In this document: one piece after another, positions 33,993 through 36,639 of the stretch | Layout of the letters: the number at the start of each line of letters is the position of its first letter | Numbering within the stretch: position 1 is the stretch's first letter | From: CAZHDI01 sp964531285 | GTDB taxonomy: Bacteria > Pseudomonadota > Alphaproteobacteria > JAJFIK01 | Assembly: GCA_964531285.1 (NCBI GenBank) | Contig: CAZHDI010000030.1 | Location: 1-36,639 of the forward strand | Direction: 5' to 3' | DNA length: 36,639 bases | Program-made: the position numbers and the translations under genes | The notes under the pieces: generated by a model | The model's input: only the letters and a program-made list of their open reading frames with translations | What the model was told of the DNA's origin: nothing | Database searches by the model: none

Positions 33993-34535
33993 ATGATCCG
34001 CCCATTCCGTCATTTACCCATTCATCGCTCATTCGTCCGTATCGGGAAAAGTGCCGTGATGCTTGTGGCCGGGGTCATGGGCGTTATGGCGACCGCCAAT
34101 GCGCTGGATCTGCCCCGGCCCACAGCGCTGGCCCTTGGCATTGACGAGATTACGGCCCTGGACTTCGAAGGGACGGCCGGGACCGTGGTCGTCGCCAACC
34201 CGTCGGTTGTCGAAGCGATTGTACAGGATGGCACCGGCGCGATCCTTCAGGGCCGTATGCCGGGCGTGACCGATCTGCTTGTGCAGGATGCGGACGGCGC
34301 GGTGCTGGGGCTCTGGCGGATTCGCGTCGCCGGGTCCCGGGCCAGCAGCCTTGTCGTCTATCGCGGCCGCGACCGGGAAACCCTGTTTTGCGATCCGGTC
34401 TGCGCGCCGGGGGCCACGCCCGGGGACGCCCCTGCCGCGTTTGCCGGTGCCGCCGATCAGGCCAAGTCGCGCCTGGAACTGGCGGGCGATGCCGCCGAAG
34501 CCCAGGCCGCACCGGAGGGCTTGAGCGTTGAATGA
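33993..34535 (+). CDS. Stand-alone pilus-formation N-terminal domain protein
   Basis: The 180-residue product has a signal-like hydrophobic N-terminus (about 17-38). One domain (about 45-115) aligns with the N-domain of CpaC: LDFEGTAGTVVVANPSVVEA matches LIDLPVDAADILIADPEIAD, and VLGLWRIRVAG matches IGLLDIRVE. The rest is Ala-rich with two Cys (FCDPVC). It is a secretin N-domain without a secretin, probably periplasmic, that may assist the Tad channel. GAGG lies about nine bases before ATG 33993; a TTG at 33978 is less likely. It is divergent from flp and convergent with tadG, nine bases apart. Confidence 0.83.
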   Translation: MIRPFRHLPIHRSFVRIGKSAVMLVAGVMGVMATANALDLPRPTALALGIDEITALDFEGTAGTVVVANPSVVEAIVQDGTGAILQGRMPGVTDLLVQDADGAVLGLWRIRVAGSRASSLVVYRGRDRETLFCDPVCAPGATPGDAPAAFAGAADQAKSRLELAGDAAEAQAAPEGLSVE

Positions 34536-34544
34536 GTTTGGACC

Positions 34545-36089
34545 CTAGCGGCTGACCCGCAGATTGCTGAGATCCTGGGCAATCGAGCGGAAGGTTGTGG
34601 TGAGTTCCGCATCGGACGGCGAGTCGAAATAGAGCGTCGGATCGGTGGCGCATTCGCGAAAGATCTTCTGCACCTTGTTCGAATTCAGCTTGAAGGTGAT
34701 CGTGTAGACACGGATACCTTGCGCTTTGATACGGCTGCACAAGGTCTCGACCTTGGCATTGATCTTGTTACGGAACTTATTTCGATTGTTCGTGCCGAGC
34801 CGTTTTTCACGCAGGAAGCCGTACGACGTATAGTCGGACCGGTTATGGCCCTTATTAGTCACAACCAAATTGTCCCCGTCCGTCAAAACAATGATGGCCT
34901 TCTGGACTTCCGGATCGTTGTAGGGAGCGGCGGCGGAGAAGGGCGGTGACGGCGACAGCAGGCGCCAACCCCACACCAGGCCCTGAGCGATATTGGTGCC
35001 GCCATTGCCCCAAGGCCGCAATTCATCGACGCGGTTCGATAAGAGCTGGCTGTTATTCGTCAACAGCGTGATCGGGTGACCGCAGGACCGGTTGGGACCG
35101 CGCGTGTGCATGGGAGTCTCGTCGATGGACGCCGATTCTTCGTCATACTTGCGCCAGTTTCGCTGGCGTTCCGCGCGCGACACGTCGTCATCATCGTCAT
35201 CGACGCCGTCGTCCATGTAGTCGTTTGTGTAGTCTTTGTTCGATTCATCATCCGGCTCGTCGGGCCAGAAATACGGTACCCACAAGGTATCCGGATCATT
35301 CGGGTTGGGCGGCGTGTCGAGCGTATCATAGGGCTCCGGCCGGGCTTCGACGCAGCCCTTCCATTCGGTGTTGTCGATATCGTCGAACAGATCGAGATGG
35401 TTGACGCGTTCACCATCGGACCCCAGATCAAAATTGGTCCCGTGATACTGGGACTCCGCCTCCTGATCGATCCAGGCCATGCTGAAGTCGGGTGTCTTGA
35501 TGTTCACGGTCGTCACAAACGGCACCAGACCGATTTTCAGTTTCTCGGCATCGGTCTGACCGCCGAACATGATGTCCACAAGATCGCCCGCGGCGTCGCG
35601 CATGGCGCCGATCTTATTCTTGCTGTTCATCGAGCCGGTCACATCCAGCACCATGACCACCTCAAGACCCTTGGATTCCCGGGTGATCTCGGCGGTGGTG
35701 CTGATCAGCAGGGTATCGACCCCGAAGGCAGTCAGAAATGCAGTGTTCATCCGCGCCGATGCGATGACGGTGACGATCTCATTCGTGACCGAGACCGCGA
35801 TACTGCGCTCGGCAAGATCATCGCTGGGCGGAAAATTCAGATCGAAATAGGCCCGGCCGAGGTCTTGGAGTTCCGTCTCACTCAGCCCCACAGATCCGCC
35901 CACTGCAAGGCCGGCCCCGTCGGCGGCCTGTGCCAGGCGGTTACGCATGTCGATGGCGCGCACGAGGTCGGTGGCCGCGCCGACGGACATGGCCACCGGA
36001 ACGATAAGAAGAGCGAGCAACACGGCAAAGCTGCCCCGTTGCCGGTGTCCATGGATCTTGGTTGATTTTTGCCGGTTTCGGACCGTCAT
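34545..36089 (-). CDS. tadG: TadG-like minor pilin with von Willebrand A domain
   Basis: TadG-type proteins are membrane-anchored pseudopilins of the Flp pilus. The 514-residue product has the TadE/TadG N-terminus RGSFAVLLALLIVPVAMSVG (about 18-38). A von Willebrand A domain (about 145-505) has the metal site DVTGSM, the Thr in NGGTNIAQGL and the Asp in VLTDGDN. A large insertion in it carries a very acidic stretch (about 275-305) with DDGVDDDDDDV. Four Cys could form two disulphides. ATG 36089 follows AGGA by four bases. The long in-frame extension to 36521 is antisense to tadE and is rejected. Confidence 0.9.
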   Translation of the reverse strand: MTVRNRQKSTKIHGHRQRGSFAVLLALLIVPVAMSVGAATDLVRAIDMRNRLAQAADGAGLAVGGSVGLSETELQDLGRAYFDLNFPPSDDLAERSIAVSVTNEIVTVIASARMNTAFLTAFGVDTLLISTTAEITRESKGLEVVMVLDVTGSMNSKNKIGAMRDAAGDLVDIMFGGQTDAEKLKIGLVPFVTTVNIKTPDFSMAWIDQEAESQYHGTNFDLGSDGERVNHLDLFDDIDNTEWKGCVEARPEPYDTLDTPPNPNDPDTLWVPYFWPDEPDDESNKDYTNDYMDDGVDDDDDDVSRAERQRNWRKYDEESASIDETPMHTRGPNRSCGHPITLLTNNSQLLSNRVDELRPWGNGGTNIAQGLVWGWRLLSPSPPFSAAAPYNDPEVQKAIIVLTDGDNLVVTNKGHNRSDYTSYGFLREKRLGTNNRNKFRNKINAKVETLCSRIKAQGIRVYTITFKLNSNKVQKIFRECATDPTLYFDSPSDAELTTTFRSIAQDLSNLRVSR

Positions 36090-36134
36090 GGTTTCCTGTG
36101 ATTGACCATTTCGCGCAAGCGGTTTGGGCAACGG

Positions 36135-36151
36135 TAACCCGGTCCGGGTTA
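36135..36151. promoter_or_regulatory. 17-base perfect palindrome between divergent tadG and tadE
   Basis: TAACCCGG T CCGGGTTA is an exact inverted repeat of eight bases around a single central T. It lies in the 72 bases between the start codons of tadG and tadE. The position and symmetry suit a dimeric repressor or activator that controls both genes. It begins only 11 bases before the first tadE ATG. No regulator gene is adjacent. Confidence 0.45.
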
Positions 36152-36161
36152 AGCCTTGACT

Positions 36162-36639
36162 ATGGCTTCGACCCGAATGCAGACAAAATGGATCAAGCGG
36201 CGCGGCGCCCTGCAGCGGGGCTCCGTGGCGGTCGAGTTCGGCTTGATCTGTCTTGTCTTCTTTATCTTCATCATCGGGATCATCGAGATCGCCGCCATCG
36301 CGGTGGCCGAAATCGTGCTGGCAAACGGCATCGAGACTGTCGCGCGGCGCATCCGCACGGGGCAGGTCCAGGAGGCCGAACTCGATGCCGGCGCGGTTCG
36401 CGATGAGCTGTGCGAGCAGATCTCCGTGCTGCTGGATTGTTCCGATCGTCTGATCCTGGACATTCGCAGCTTTAACAATTTCGGCCTTGCGGGTGTGCCG
36501 GTTGCCGATGCAGGTGATCAAGACCCGCCGTCGGTCGCGACCTGCCGCCGAGACGACGACGACGATGACGACGATGACGACGATGATGATGACGACGATG
36601 ATGACGACGATGATGACGACGATGATGACGACGATGATG
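36162..36639 (+). CDS. tadE: TadE-like minor pilin with a poly-aspartate tract, runs off the window
   Basis: The reading is open to the end of the window (159 codons). It has the TadE N-terminus RGSVAVEFGLICLVFFIFII (about residues 20-39), with the Glu of processed pseudopilins. ETVARRIRTGQ, DELCEQISVLLDCSDRL and a FNNFG motif follow, as in TadE proteins. From codon 131 every codon is Asp: 29 codons without interruption to the last base. An in-frame ATG at 36177 is a second possible start; no Shine-Dalgarno sequence is visible for either. The gene is divergent from tadG. The C-terminal part is missing. Confidence 0.85.
   Translation, partial: MASTRMQTKWIKRRGALQRGSVAVEFGLICLVFFIFIIGIIEIAAIAVAEIVLANGIETVARRIRTGQVQEAELDAGAVRDELCEQISVLLDCSDRLILDIRSFNNFGLAGVPVADAGDQDPPSVATCRRDDDDDDDDDDDDDDDDDDDDDDDDDDDDD
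36552..36639 (+). repeat. Trinucleotide GAC/GAT repeat with 12-base higher-order period
   Basis: From 36552 to the last base the sequence is only GAC and GAT codons. From about 36591 they follow a regular 12-base pattern, GACGACGATGAT. The repeat continues past the window, which may be where the assembly stopped. Confidence 0.97.

Noticed and set aside
36090..36521. N-terminal extension of TadG
   Set aside because: It is antisense to tadE, has no pilin features, and the TadG membrane motif starts soon after ATG 36089, which has an AGGA upstream.

Overview
The window looks like the chromosome of a GC-rich alphaproteobacterium, probably Rhodospirillales-like. This rests on protein families, gene neighbourhoods and GC content near two thirds, all judged by eye; no database search was run. 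It holds housekeeping genes mixed with two accessory insertions and a Tad/Flp pilus locus. There are two 100-N scaffold gaps (16404-16503 and 17716-17815). The window ends inside a repeat that encodes only aspartate. No gene-free stretch exceeds about 300 bases, and I saw no CRISPR array, insertion sequence, rRNA or prophage.

Layout. At 1-53 lies the 5' part of a minus-strand tRNA-Ser(GGA) with a good promoter. At 233-915 are two small, similarly built membrane proteins, then a bidirectional terminator. At 1009-3234 (minus) is RmuC with an unusually long Ala/Pro/Lys-rich tail. At 3393-6846 (plus) are def, fmt and truA, with a three-gene toxin-antitoxin block (HigB-like toxin, XRE antitoxin, ParE-like toxin) between fmt and truA. 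At 6979-12123 (plus) are a membrane-anchored pentapeptide-repeat protein and a 1217-residue FG-GAP/Calx-beta/cadherin-like/RTX protein that looks like a type I secretion substrate. At 12138-15588 (minus) are kdsB, pheA, dapE and a six-segment membrane protein. At 15833-20508 (plus) are a membrane-anchored cytochrome c and the peptide ABC transporter yejB-yejE-yejF, without a visible yejA. At 20519-23931 are an M17 aminopeptidase (minus), a glutathione S-transferase (plus) and an orphan TAXI-family binding protein (minus).

From 24183 to the end is a nearly complete Tad (tight adherence, Flp pilus) locus. The pilin gene flp, prepilin peptidase cpaA, cpaB, the secretin cpaC, cpaD, cpaE (tadZ), the ATPase cpaF (tadA), tadB and tadC all lie on the minus strand. 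The TPR lipoprotein gene tadD, a stand-alone secretin-N-domain gene and tadE are on the plus strand. The von Willebrand A-domain minor pilin gene tadG is on the minus strand.

How the genes work together. def and fmt act on the formyl group of initiator Met, and truA modifies tRNA. dapE (lysine and diaminopimelate), pheA (phenylalanine) and kdsB (LPS Kdo) are biosynthetic. YejBEF imports peptides and an M17 peptidase sits next to it. The Tad genes build an adhesive pilus. The RTX protein and the acidic insertions in TadE and TadG suggest a surface rich in acidic, possibly calcium-binding sequence; that link is inference. The most notable points are the uninterrupted run of at least 29 Asp codons in tadE, the toxin-antitoxin-toxin block inside the def-fmt-truA cluster, the RmuC tail, and a dyad placed like an activator site just upstream of the RTX promoter.
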